Assembly (NCBI RefSeq): GCF_027579695.1
Contig: NC_083587.1
Location: 44,507,732 to 44,571,731 of the forward strand
DNA length: 64,000 nucleotides
Direction of reading: 5' to 3'
Origin: Neoarius graeffei
Lineage: Eukaryota > Chordata > Actinopteri > Siluriformes > Ariidae
Positions 1-10,500 of this stretch are shown in pieces; position 1 is the stretch's first letter; each line of letters begins with the position of its first letter. The position numbers and the translations under genes were made by a program. The notes beneath the pieces were generated by a model. The model had not been told where the DNA came from. It did no database searches and was given only the letters and a program-made list of their open reading frames with translations.

Positions 1-829
1 TGGAGTGGCCCATGGAGATGTACTCTGTCCGGTTAGTGAGGTATGACTGAAACCAACTGAGTACAGTGCCAGAGATTCCGATGGTAAGGTTGAGTCTGTT
101 TAGTAGGATGTTGTGATCAACTGTGTCAAATGCGGCGGATAGGTCCAGGAGGACGAGGAGAGATGGAGAACCAGCGTCAGATGACATCAGGAGATCATTT
201 GTGACTCTTACAAGGGCAGTTTCTGTGCTATGGGCGGAGCAAAAGCCGGATTGGAATTTTTCGTAGAGGTTGTTGAGTTTTAGATGGTTTTGAAGATAGG
301 TGGCCACTGCTTTCTCAAGCACTTTAGATATGAAAGGGAAATTGGAAATAGGCCTATAATTTGAAAGGACCTCTGGGTCAAGAGTGGGCTTTTTAAGGAG
401 TGGTTTGATAATGGCTCTTTTTAAAGCGGAGGGGATGAAACCAGCCTGGAGAGAGTGATTGATAACAGGAGTAATCAGTGGCTTGAGGGCAGTGCTATGG
501 GTTTTTACCAGGGAGGATGGGAGAGGGTCCAGTGCACAGGTGGAGGGTTTCATCTTCATGATGATGTGCTGCACTTCTTCTGACGTGACCAGGGGAAAGC
601 AATGGAGGGGTTGGGTGATGGCACATATTAGGGGTGTAGTATCTGTAGAGGGACCAGGAAGGGAAGAACGAATGCGTGCAATTTTGGAGGTGAAAAAGTC
701 CATGAGGAGATTGCACTGTTCTTCTGTTGCACCGGTAGATGAAGATGATTTAGGCTTGAGAAGGTGGTTAACAGTGAAGAGCTGTTTTGAGTTTCCAGGG
801 CTATTTCTGATGACATCGGAGTAAAAAAA
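1..829 (-). mobile_element. 5'-truncated L2/CR1-type LINE, reverse transcriptase part
   Basis: Read on the minus strand, an uninterrupted frame runs from about 829 to the window edge. It contains typical non-LTR reverse transcriptase blocks: a region like LKRAIIKPLLKKPTLD, then NYRPISNFPFISKVLEK, then FQSGFCSAHSTETALV, then LLDLSAAFDTVDH (the first catalytic Asp block). These are characteristic of fish L2/CR1-clade elements. The catalytic (F/Y)xDD block lies beyond position 1. The 5' end stops abruptly near 829, so this is a dead-on-arrival copy, yet its frame is intact over about 270 codons, suggesting a fairly recent insertion. Clade assignment is from memory of family motifs. Confidence 0.85.
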
Positions 830-837
830 TGACCTTG

Positions 838-994
838 TAATGCGTAATGTAATGTATTGTCTTTTTGTTTCTCTATTATGAAAGCCCTCTATTTCCACCC
901 CTAATTTTACCATCAGAGCATTTTTTATTTCACACGCTCGCTTCATATTTTTCCTGAAAAAATCTGAGAACCAACTAATTAAATTGGTGTGGCC
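838..994 (-). mobile_element. end fragment of a Harbinger-like MITE
   Basis: This stretch is the reverse complement of the first 150 or so bases of the element at 52489-53257, including the terminal inverted repeat that ends GGTGTGGCC. Only one end survives; the LINE fragment at 1-829 abuts the break. Confidence 0.7.
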
Positions 995-1007
995 TAAAGT
1001 TAGGAAT

Positions 1008-1071
1008 CGCTGCTTTTTTTTTTTAATTTGCATTTTCCACACTGTCCCAACTTTCTCTGATTTGGAGTTGC
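1008..1071. repeat. terminal-repeat fragment of a Tc1-like element
   Basis: A T-run followed by a segment matching the right end of the Tc1-like element at 59973-61401 (ATTTGCATTTTCCA, then CCCAACTTT, then TTGGGGTTG-like). No partner end or transposase is seen nearby. Confidence 0.6.
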
Positions 1072-1321
1072 AATTCACAGGTAATTAAAACTGGTCTCAG
1101 CTCTCACAGCAGAATTTCTGATGTTAATATATGTATATCATAAAAATAACTAACAAATTCTTTCATGCTTTTTTTTATTTCTGTAAAATGTGTTTGTTGC
1201 AACAGAAGCCATGTTGTGAAGAAAGGAAGAGGAAATTGGAAAACCCTGATGTTCTCTTTAGTGTACAGCAGGAATTAATAGCAGGAAAAAGCAGTAGCCT
1301 TTGTCACGTGTATACTCAAGC

Positions 1322-1578
1322 ACAGTGAAATTCTTCTTCTGCATTTAACCCATCTGAAGCAGTGAACACACGCATACCCAGAGCAGTGGGCAGCTATGCT
1401 ACAGCACCCGGGGAGCAGTTGGGGGTTAGGTGCCTTGCAAAAAGGGCACTTCAGCCATGATACAGAGGGAGGGGTAAGTGCTGTTCATTCACTCAACTCA
1501 TATTTTTCCTTGCATTTTTCCTACCGGCCCTGGGAATCGAACCGGCACTCCTTTAGGCCCAAGGCTGCAAAAGTGTAC
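1322..1578. repeat. dispersed teleost repeat
   Basis: The segment contains GCAGTGAACACACGCATACCC, CCGGGGAGCAGTTGGGGGTT and a closing GGGAATCGAACCGGC block that resembles a tRNA-type B box on the minus strand. I recognise this combination as a high-copy repeat of many teleost genomes; its exact class is not certain. Confidence 0.65.
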
Positions 1579-1746
1579 AATGAATGAAAGGAAGAAAGAA
1601 AATCCTAAATGTCCATTCCAGAGGACATAAATGGATAGGTTGGTCTCCAAAAGATATAAAAGTTAAAATGCCAAGTAAAAACATGGGGGGGGGAATAGTA
1701 CAATTTGCTTTTTCAACATTTGTTTTAGCCAAGGAAGATATTTCCG

Positions 1747-2106
1747 TCCATCCATTATCTGTAGCCACTTATCCTGTTCTACAGGGTCGCAGGCAAGCTG
1801 GAGCCTATCCCAGCTGACTATGGGTAAGAGAGGCGGGGTACACCCTGGACAAGTCGCCAGGTTATCCCAGGGCTGACACAGAGAGAAACCACCATACACA
1901 CCTACAGTCAATTTAGAGCCACCAATTAACCTAACCTGCATGTCTTTGGATTGTGGGGGAAACCGGAGCACCCGGAGGAAACCTACGCAGACACAGGAAG
2001 AACATGCAGACTCCACACAGAAAGGCCCTCACCGGCCGGTGGGCTTGAACCCAGGACCTTCTTGCTGTGAGGCGACAGCGCTAACCACTACACCACTGTG
2101 CTGCCT
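1747..2106 (-). mobile_element. tRNA-derived SINE, diverged copy
   Basis: Full-length but diverged copy of the main SINE family of this window (described at 6932). Read on the minus strand it runs from GGCAGCACAGTGGTGTAG at 2106 to the GATAA tail near 1747. No clear target-site duplication was found, consistent with age. Confidence 0.85.
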
Positions 2107-2984
2107 GTAAGAGATTTCATTATTTCTAATTATTGAGCATACTTCATATTCATCCACATCAATGTATTCACATGAACTGATCAAAAGCTCTATTGTATTT
2201 AATAGTCATGTTCTGTATATTTAGACACACTGCTGTTTGTGATACCATTATATAAATAATGACAACATCATCTCTATCAAAGCAGATGTTTATTGAGACA
2301 AGCCCAAATCTCCTGCTTATAGTTAATGTAGTACATTAAGGTTTGGATTTTCATTCTCAATTCTGCCTTGAACCAAGGTTTGGGAGGAATAAAATTGTCA
2401 TGTTTTGAATGATTCTGCTCATGAGAATAAATATATTAATCTACACAGCATTACAGTATTGTGAATTATATTTAATACGCCATTTATAAGCAGTTGTATT
2501 TTAACAGAGCATACATTAATGTAGTATAAACTTTCACTGACCACACACGCACAGAAAATCCACAACCAAAATCAGCAGCAGCAAAAACACTGGTGAGTGA
2601 GGAATTACAGATGGAGAAATTATATGATGGAGTGTTATGTCAAACTCTTGGCTAAATCAGGTCATTTGCAATTCTGTTTTATTCTAAGAGTTAGCTAAAC
2701 ATTTAATATTAATCAACGTGATTTAATTGAGATGTTTAAGAAAGCCTAATACAGGACATGGGAGCGTCACCTGGATACGATCCGGCGCCTTCTCTTTAAA
2801 ACAGAAATGGACAATTCCAGCCCTAAAGTGTGTCCCAGTACTACATAGTTCAACACTTTTTTTTTTTTTAAACTTTAAATTACCTGCCAAATAAAATACA
2901 AAAAAAACAGAGTTCAAAGAGACCATGCGCTATCAACACTGCATGTGAACTGAATAATCCGGTGTGTGTAACTGAGAATGGCAT
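2107..2984 (-). other. cdh17: cdh17 3' UTR and downstream flank
   Basis: No coding potential. On the minus strand this follows the cdh17 stop codon. AATAAA signals lie at 2678-2683 and 2289-2294 (read as TTTATT on the plus strand), so transcription probably ends within this stretch. The true polyadenylation site cannot be decided from sequence alone. Confidence 0.55.
2678..2683 (-). terminator. cdh17: candidate polyadenylation signal of cdh17
   Basis: AATAAA on the minus strand, about 300 bases after the stop codon. A second AATAAA at 2289-2294 is an alternative. Confidence 0.4.
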
Positions 2985-3076
2985 CTAGAGCATGGCGTTG
3001 GTTTCCCCATCAGCCGTCGTTGTTTCCTTTTTCCCTTTCTTCTTCGTGCGGCATATAAAAAAACCCAGGAGCAAAA
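2985..3076 (-). CDS. cdh17: cdh17 last coding exon: end of membrane span and cytoplasmic tail
   Basis: Acceptor TTACAG at 3077-3082. Encodes [10 protein letters not shown] followed by [20 protein letters not shown] and a TAG stop at 2985-2987 (residues 792-821). The basic stop-transfer stretch and very short tail match CDH17 rather than classical cadherins. Confidence 0.9.
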
Positions 3077-6000
3077 CTGTAATGCAACAGAAATATTCAT
3101 TAATTACTGACATGTAGAAGATTAAAGGAAAACTGTACCATGAATAACTTGCATATTAATCATTTATTCTATCCACATTCATTGAATATGAGCAATCACG
3201 CGGTCCGATTGGCTACTACTAGGCTATCGGCTCATATACCATGAGTAGAGAAAAACAAAATGGCGGAGAGTATTGCTGAACCAACTGAGGATGAAATAAA
3301 ACCCACTTGAAAACAAAACCCCAAAAATACAAAAAAAAAAAAATCAGTCTTGTCGTACATGGCTGATAGCCAACTCGGTGCTACATGCCTCGTCGGCTAT
3401 CAGCTCATGTACAACTCGATTTCGTGGAATAACTTAATTATAATTAATGTGTGATCTTCAATGACATCCAAGGTTCCTTTGTAATGAAATTCTTAGACGT
3501 CTTTATTTTAAACTTTGACATGTTGGTCTATTTACACTTTGGTAAACGGTTTCCTGCATTCCTCACAATGCCATTCGACTACCAGCCGATAGCAGTGCAG
3601 CGAAATTGCCTTCTGAGACACAGAGACCAGTGCTTACTCTCTCCAATACTTCTATACTGGATTTCACATTTTTCTCTGACATACAACAGCTATGGTGAAG
3701 AGTGTGAAGGCTAGCAAATGCTTCCTCTGAGACATGAGAAGCCAATCATCAACATCTTTTTTCAAACTGCTGCTCATGCCGTCACAGAGCAGCATAACAC
3801 ACATGGAGAAAAGTGCTATCTAGTAGCTCTTCCTCATATAAGATTTAACAGACACCCATAATGGGCTAGTGTTGTACTGATTGACGGGGGGGAGAGAGAG
3901 AGAGAGTTTGCCACCCCTCCTACTCCGAGGGCATGGTTTTACACTCTGGCCACAGGTTGTACTCCTGGCCATGGGTTCGAACTCATGATCTCCTGATGAG
4001 AACGTTTTTCTGATACTCAGGAGACCCTAAATTTCTCAATAATATGATAATTTACTTCACTGGAAAATGGTGAGTGAGAAAAGAAGCACTTGCTCTTTTG
4101 TTTTCAGGAGATAAGTCAGTCCTGACTGTTATCCCTTTTAATTGATGTTGAAAATTTCGTTTCCTATTAAACGCCTTTGTAACCGTACTAGCAATGTCCC
4201 TGTGTGACATCATTCCCCCAGGCATAAAAAAAAAAATATAGCACTAACCAACAAATTAACACCACATCACAAATATTAAATTATTATTATTATAAACCCC
4301 ATTCCCAGAAAAGTTAGGATATTTTCCAAAATACAATAAAAACCTGTGATTTGTTAATTCATGTGAAACTTTATTTAACTGACAAAAGTACAAAGAAAAG
4401 ATTTTCAAATGGTTTTACTGACCAACTTAATTGTATTTTGTAAATATAACCGGAGTTCGAATTTGATGCCTGCAACACACACTAAGTTGGGACAGAAGCA
4501 AAATAAGATTGAAAACTTTATAGGATCTTCAAGTGACACCATTTTGGAAGATTCCACAATAAGCAGGTTAATTAGTAACATGACTGAGTATAAAAGGAGC
4601 AGCACCAAAGGCTCAGTCTTTGCAAGCAAGGATGGGTCATGGCTCACTCCTTTGCACTAAAATTCGTGAGAGAATTGTCAGTCAATTCAAAATAAACATT
4701 TCTCAACGCAAGATTTTAGGTCTTTCAAAATCTACAGTCCATAATATTATGAAAAGATTCAGGGAATTCAGAGACATCTCAGTGTGTAAAGGGCAAGGCC
4801 GGAAACAACTGTTGAATGTGCGTGACCTTCCAGCCCTCCGGAGGCACTGCCTGAAAAACCATCATGCTAATGTGACAAATAGCCACATGGGCTCGAGAGT
4901 ACTTCGGAAAACCGTTGTCGCTTAACACAGTCTGTTACTGCATCCAGAAATGCAACCTGAAACTGTATTACACAAGGAGGAAGCCATCCATCAATTATAT
5001 GCAGAAACGCTGCTCACTTATCTGGGCCCGAACTCATCTCAGATGGCCCAAAAGATAATGCTGTGGTCAGATGAGTCCACATTTCATCTTGTTTTCGGGA
5101 AAACCGGACGTCGAGTTCTCCGTACCAAAGGTGAACACGACCATCCAGTTTATCAGAGAAAGGTGCAAAAGCCAGCATCTGTGATGGTATGGGGGGCATC
5201 AATGCCCATGGCACGGGTGAGCTGCATGTGTGTGAAGGTACCATTGACGTGGAGGCGTATATTGGGATTTTAGAGAGACATATGTTGCCATCAAGGCGAC
5301 ATCCATGCTTATTTGAGCAGGACAATGCCAGGCCTCATTCTGCACGGGCTACAACAGCCTGGCTTCATAGACAGAGTGTGTGCGCTTGACTGGCCTGCTG
5401 CCAGTCCAGATCTGTCTCCTACTGAGAATGTATGGTGTATCATGAAGAGGAGAATCAGACAACGGTGACCACAGACTGTTGAACAGCTGAAGTCTTGCAT
5501 CAAGCAAAAATGCCAATTGCAAAACTGTAACAATTAGTATCCTCAGATCCCATACAATTAAAAAGTGTTATTAAAGGAAAGGTGATGTAATATAATGGTA
5601 TTATATTACAATGCCTCTGACCCAACTTTTTTTTGTTTTTTTTTATGCAGGCATCCAATTCTAACTTCATTTATGTTTAAAAAAATAAACTTAAGTTGGT
5701 CAGTAAAACCATTGAAAATATTTTCTTTGTACTTTTGTCAGTTGAATTAAGTTTACATGAATTAGCAAAATCACAGATTTTTTGTTTTTACTGCTTCTTG
5801 GAAAATATCCTAACTTTTCTGGAAATGGGGTTTGTATTATCTCATCTCATCTCATTATCTCTAGCCGCTTTATCCTGTTCTACAGGGTCGCAGGCAAGCT
5901 GGAGCCTATCCCAGCTGACTACGGGCGAAAGGCGGGGTACACCCTGGACAAGTCGCCAGGTCATCACAGGGCTGACACATAGACACAGACAACCATTCAC

Positions 6001-7527
6001 ACTCGCATTCACACCTACGGTCAATTTAGAGTCACCAATTAGCCTAACCTGCATGTCTTTGGACTGTGGGGGAAACCGGAGCACCCGGAGGAAACCCACA
6101 CAGACACGGGGAGAACATGCAAACTCCACACAGAAAGGCCCCTGTCAGCCGATGGGCTCGAACCCAAAACCTTCTTGCTGTGAGGTGACAGTGCTAACCA
6201 CTACATCACCGTGCCACTGACATAAATACGTTTTACCAAAACAATGTGGAGATATTTTATTTAGGTTTCTTTTTATGCTTGCCTTGGCATCTGCCTGCAA
6301 TGCTTTGTAAGGAGCAAGTTTAACACGCACAGCAGGAAACGAAGTCAGTCTGCCTAAAGACATCTAAAACCTTGCTAGTAAGTTAGCTTTTCTCACAAGT
6401 CTGGATAAGTACATTCCATAGTGAAATGGACATAATCAATTCAGTTACTACCGGCTGGAAAATGATTCATGTGTGAAAAAGGCAAAAATTGATCCAATAG
6501 AACAGAACTGAGTGAATTAGTCAGCAATTATTTCCTCATCAATGTTCTGAATAGAGATCAGTTGAGTGAAGCGATGACGAGGTTCAAATGCAACAAGTGA
6601 ATTTATACCTCAGGTTGTGAGAAGAGACTAATGTGGATGATGCAGATAATCAGAGTGAGAACTCATTTTCCAGGATGAATTGATAATTTGGTAGTAATGT
6701 TTTTACATACGATAGTTTCACATTAGTTTATAAATGTAATGGTCGTGGATGCATAATTCGGTAGAATTAGAATGAAATCTTTAAATGCAATTTTCACCCT
6801 TTTCACTTCTGGGAGACTTTAAAATGCTAGAACTTTAACGTTCACTCAAAAACATGCAAAAGTGAAACATATTTCAGTTCAGGAAAACATGCAGCTTTCA
6901 AAACTATATATAGATAAAATGTCAAAATTGGGGGCGGCACGGTGGTGTAGTGGTTAGTGCTGTCGCCTCACAGCAAGAAGGTCCGGGTTCGAGCCCCGTG
7001 GCCGGCAAGGGCCTTTCTGTGCGGAGTTTGCATGTTCTCCCCGTGTCCGTGTGGGTTTCCTCCAGGTGCTCCGGTTTCCCCCACAGTCCAAAGACATGCA
7101 GGTTAGGTTAACCGGTGACTCTAAATTGACCGTAGGAGTGAATGTGAGTGTAAATGGTTGTCTGCGTCTATGTGTCAGCCCTGTGATGACCTGGCGACTT
7201 GTCCAGGGTGTACCCCGCCTTTCGCCCGTAGTCAGCTGGGATAGGCTCCAGCTTGCCTGCGACCCTGTAGAACAGGATAAAGCGGCTAGAGATAATGAGA
7301 TGAGATGTCAAAATTGGTCGTGTGAAAGGTTTCCACAGCCTGCCACACACATACATATAAAACGGGCAAATTAAATCACTACTTCATATATACATGCTGT
7401 AGCTTACCGATAAATCCCAAAACTCCTCCTAGAATGCCCACTGTAGTGGACAGGCTAAACTTCCAAGCAGGACTCTCTGGCGCAATAAAACAGTAACCCA
7501 TCTGAGTACAGTTGCATACTCGAACTG

Positions 7528-7599
<72 letters not shown>

Positions 7600-10500
7600 C
7601 ACAACCATAAGCACCATTACAGCTTACAAGGTATTAACTGTAGATAATTGGTAAACATAAGAGACTGAGAAATTTCTAAAAAGAAGTCCTTACCGTCGAT
7701 CTTTTGTGTAATACCCATCCCTGCATTGTCCTTGATGTTGACAGGAATGCTGATGGTCTGGTCACTGGTGGGCTTCTTCTTCAGCGTGAGCTTAGCTGAG
7801 GTGCCTACAAAACAAAAATCAATAGCTTTCCTCTTTTTGGTAGGTCCAGAAGAAACATGACAGGCCATTTCTTTCTATATGTTGTGTTAATGGCTACATT
7901 TGTAATCGTTTATCTTGAACTTTCATCATCAGCTAAGTGAACAGTCCATCTACCATTTACAGATACAAGTGCCCAGTTCTGAGATTTGCGGTTGGTCAGT
8001 TGCAAAGTGAAGGTAAAGGGTTCTCCAAATGGTTCAGCATCTCCATCCACAGCAGTTAAGATCAAGGGCTCTGGCTTCTTCACACATATGAATCCTCGAG
8101 AGCGCTGTAGCTTAGGATAGTTATCATTTACATCCATCAGCTGGATGGACACTTCCCTCTCAGTTTGCTGCATCTGACCCTCTGATAGACCACAAACACA
8201 GGAACATGCATGTTAATAATTCAATCTACCAGATTACACTGTATTTTATTATATTTGAAGAAATCAGGCTGAACATGTCAAGTTTGTCCAAGTTGAGTCA
8301 ACAGATTAACAGGATAATATGGCATATGGATTCCCTAAAACCACAAGTGAAGGCAATCTGAATTAGGGTGTAGTCAATTCTTAAAAACCACAAGCTGGCC
8401 TAGTGGTTAGCATGTCTGCCTCTTGACTGGGAGATTCCGAGTTCTACTCGCAGTCGGGTCATGCCAAAGACCATCATAAAAATGGTACCTACTGCCATCT
8501 GGCAAGGCACGCTGCAATACAGATGTGAGTAGGGAGTCAAACTCTCGAGATTACCAGAGGACTAGCCCTCCCCACTGTAACCCAAACTATATAATATGTG
8601 AGAGGCCAAGGGCTATAGAAACGGAGATCAGCACCGCACTCATGCACCTCAAGAGCTGGTTAGTACTGGGACAGGAGACTGCCTGGGAAGACCAGTTCCT
8701 GGTATGGGAGGGACTTTGACTTTTGAAAATGTTTGAGATATCATCTTTAAATGAAGTTGACATTGATTGGGAATGGGGTCATTTGGAAGCTTTCCAAATT
8801 TCAGTGCTTCTTAGTAACATCTTGCTGGACAAAGACAAGGACGTTGACACGTTTGTTGATCGACACTGACAATATGACAACTGCTCTAGTCTCTGGTCCA
8901 TCATCATGGATCAACCTGGCACCTGGATAGGTTTGGATACACCCCTCTCTCCATTATATGCAATGAGGAAATATTGCATAAAGAGAGAAATACTGTAGAT
9001 AAATGGCTTAATATTCTGAAGTTGATTGAGTAGGAAAAGTGAGAAACTAAAAAATAAAAAGCAATAGGTAAATGATAAAACTAGGGGTAATAAAAACTTA
9101 TTTTTATGTTTAACTCTGTAAATAAAACATTTGAAATCAGCTACAGTACCAATCAAAAGTTTGAACGCACCTTCAAATTCGATGGTTTTCTTTATTTTTA
9201 TGAATTAAAAGACACTTCATGGCTTAAAGTAATGATGGATGTCATTTCTCTTTACTTAGGTGAGTGGCTCTTGACATAATATGGATTACTCCAGTTGTGG
9301 AATCAGGCCATTTACTGTATTGTTATTATTAATTTGCGCTAACAGCGGTAAAACAAATTCTTACTCTCACTCAGGATCTTTCTACTTTATTATTCTTATT
9401 ATTGTTTTTCTTATTATTATTCTCCTAACATTTTTTAGGATGCTATTTCTCCCTCAATTTTCAACCAATCACCACCAAATTTCACATGAAGAATACCTCT
9501 GGGCTGAATTACGTTGCTATGACTTTTGGTGTTGATCCTGATCACCAATTCGGAATGATCCATGAAAAACGGGCTCTCTTTCAATCACTTATAACTCTGT
9601 CAATTTCCATGATTTTTTCAATTAGTTTTTTTTTATTTTGTTCAGAGCGGTAGGGCGCAACTTTTCCTTGACCTTCAAGTGACAAAGGTCAGCTAGCGCA
9701 AATTACTGTGACTTTAGTCACAGTCTCTATCTAGTTCACTATTTACTGTTTGATCTCAAACATATTAAGGTGTCAAGAAATTGCACTAATTAACTTTGAC
9801 GAGGCACCTGTTAATTGAAACACGTTCCAGGTGATGACCTCATGAAGCTGGTTAAGATAATGCCAATAGTGTACAAAGCGTCATCAGGGTAAACGCTGGC
9901 TACTTTGAAGAATCTAAAACATGAAACGTTTGGGGGTTTTTAAACTGTTTTTGTTTACCACATAATTCTATGTATGTTCCATGTTATGAGTAGCACGCTG
10001 TGTGAGCACAATCGCTATCAGGCGCGTTAAAATGTAAATAACTTTTCTAGAATTTCACCAAAACTCATTGAATTTTCAGCATTGTAAGAGAACTCCCTAA
10101 AGTATTATTCAGCAAAACCCCAGAATGATAGCACAAATCTAGAATTTGTAACAGAATTTTAGTTCTTAAAATTTAACGTAATTATGAACGTCACGCGTAA
10201 CATTTACACCTGTGAAAAATCACTTTGAATGCTGTTTTGAAAGTTTTGATCAAATATTCTCTATAATAAAAAAATCACTTAAATATTATAAACACAGTCT
10301 TTTAATGTATCAAAAAATAATTTTGATAAAGCAAGGAAATTCGGAAGAAAATTTGTTTTTTCTTTTGCTTGTTGTGCGTGTCACGCTACCAAAATCTAAC
10401 TAACCCCTTCACGAACAATTCCAACTTTCATGGACTTGTAATAAACCTTTCAAAAAAATATATAATACTTCTCACCCAGTAAATTTGAATCCTGGTGATT

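Noticed and set aside
459-824. 121-codon plus-strand open frame
   Set aside because: It is antisense to the LINE reverse transcriptase, whose minus-strand frame carries recognisable RT motifs.
5014-5325. 103-codon minus-strand frame
   Set aside because: Shadow of the Tc1 transposase at 4294-5833.
7528-7599. Regular repeats as a possible CRISPR-like or designed array
   Set aside because: Simple GATA microsatellite with no spacers, in a vertebrate intron.
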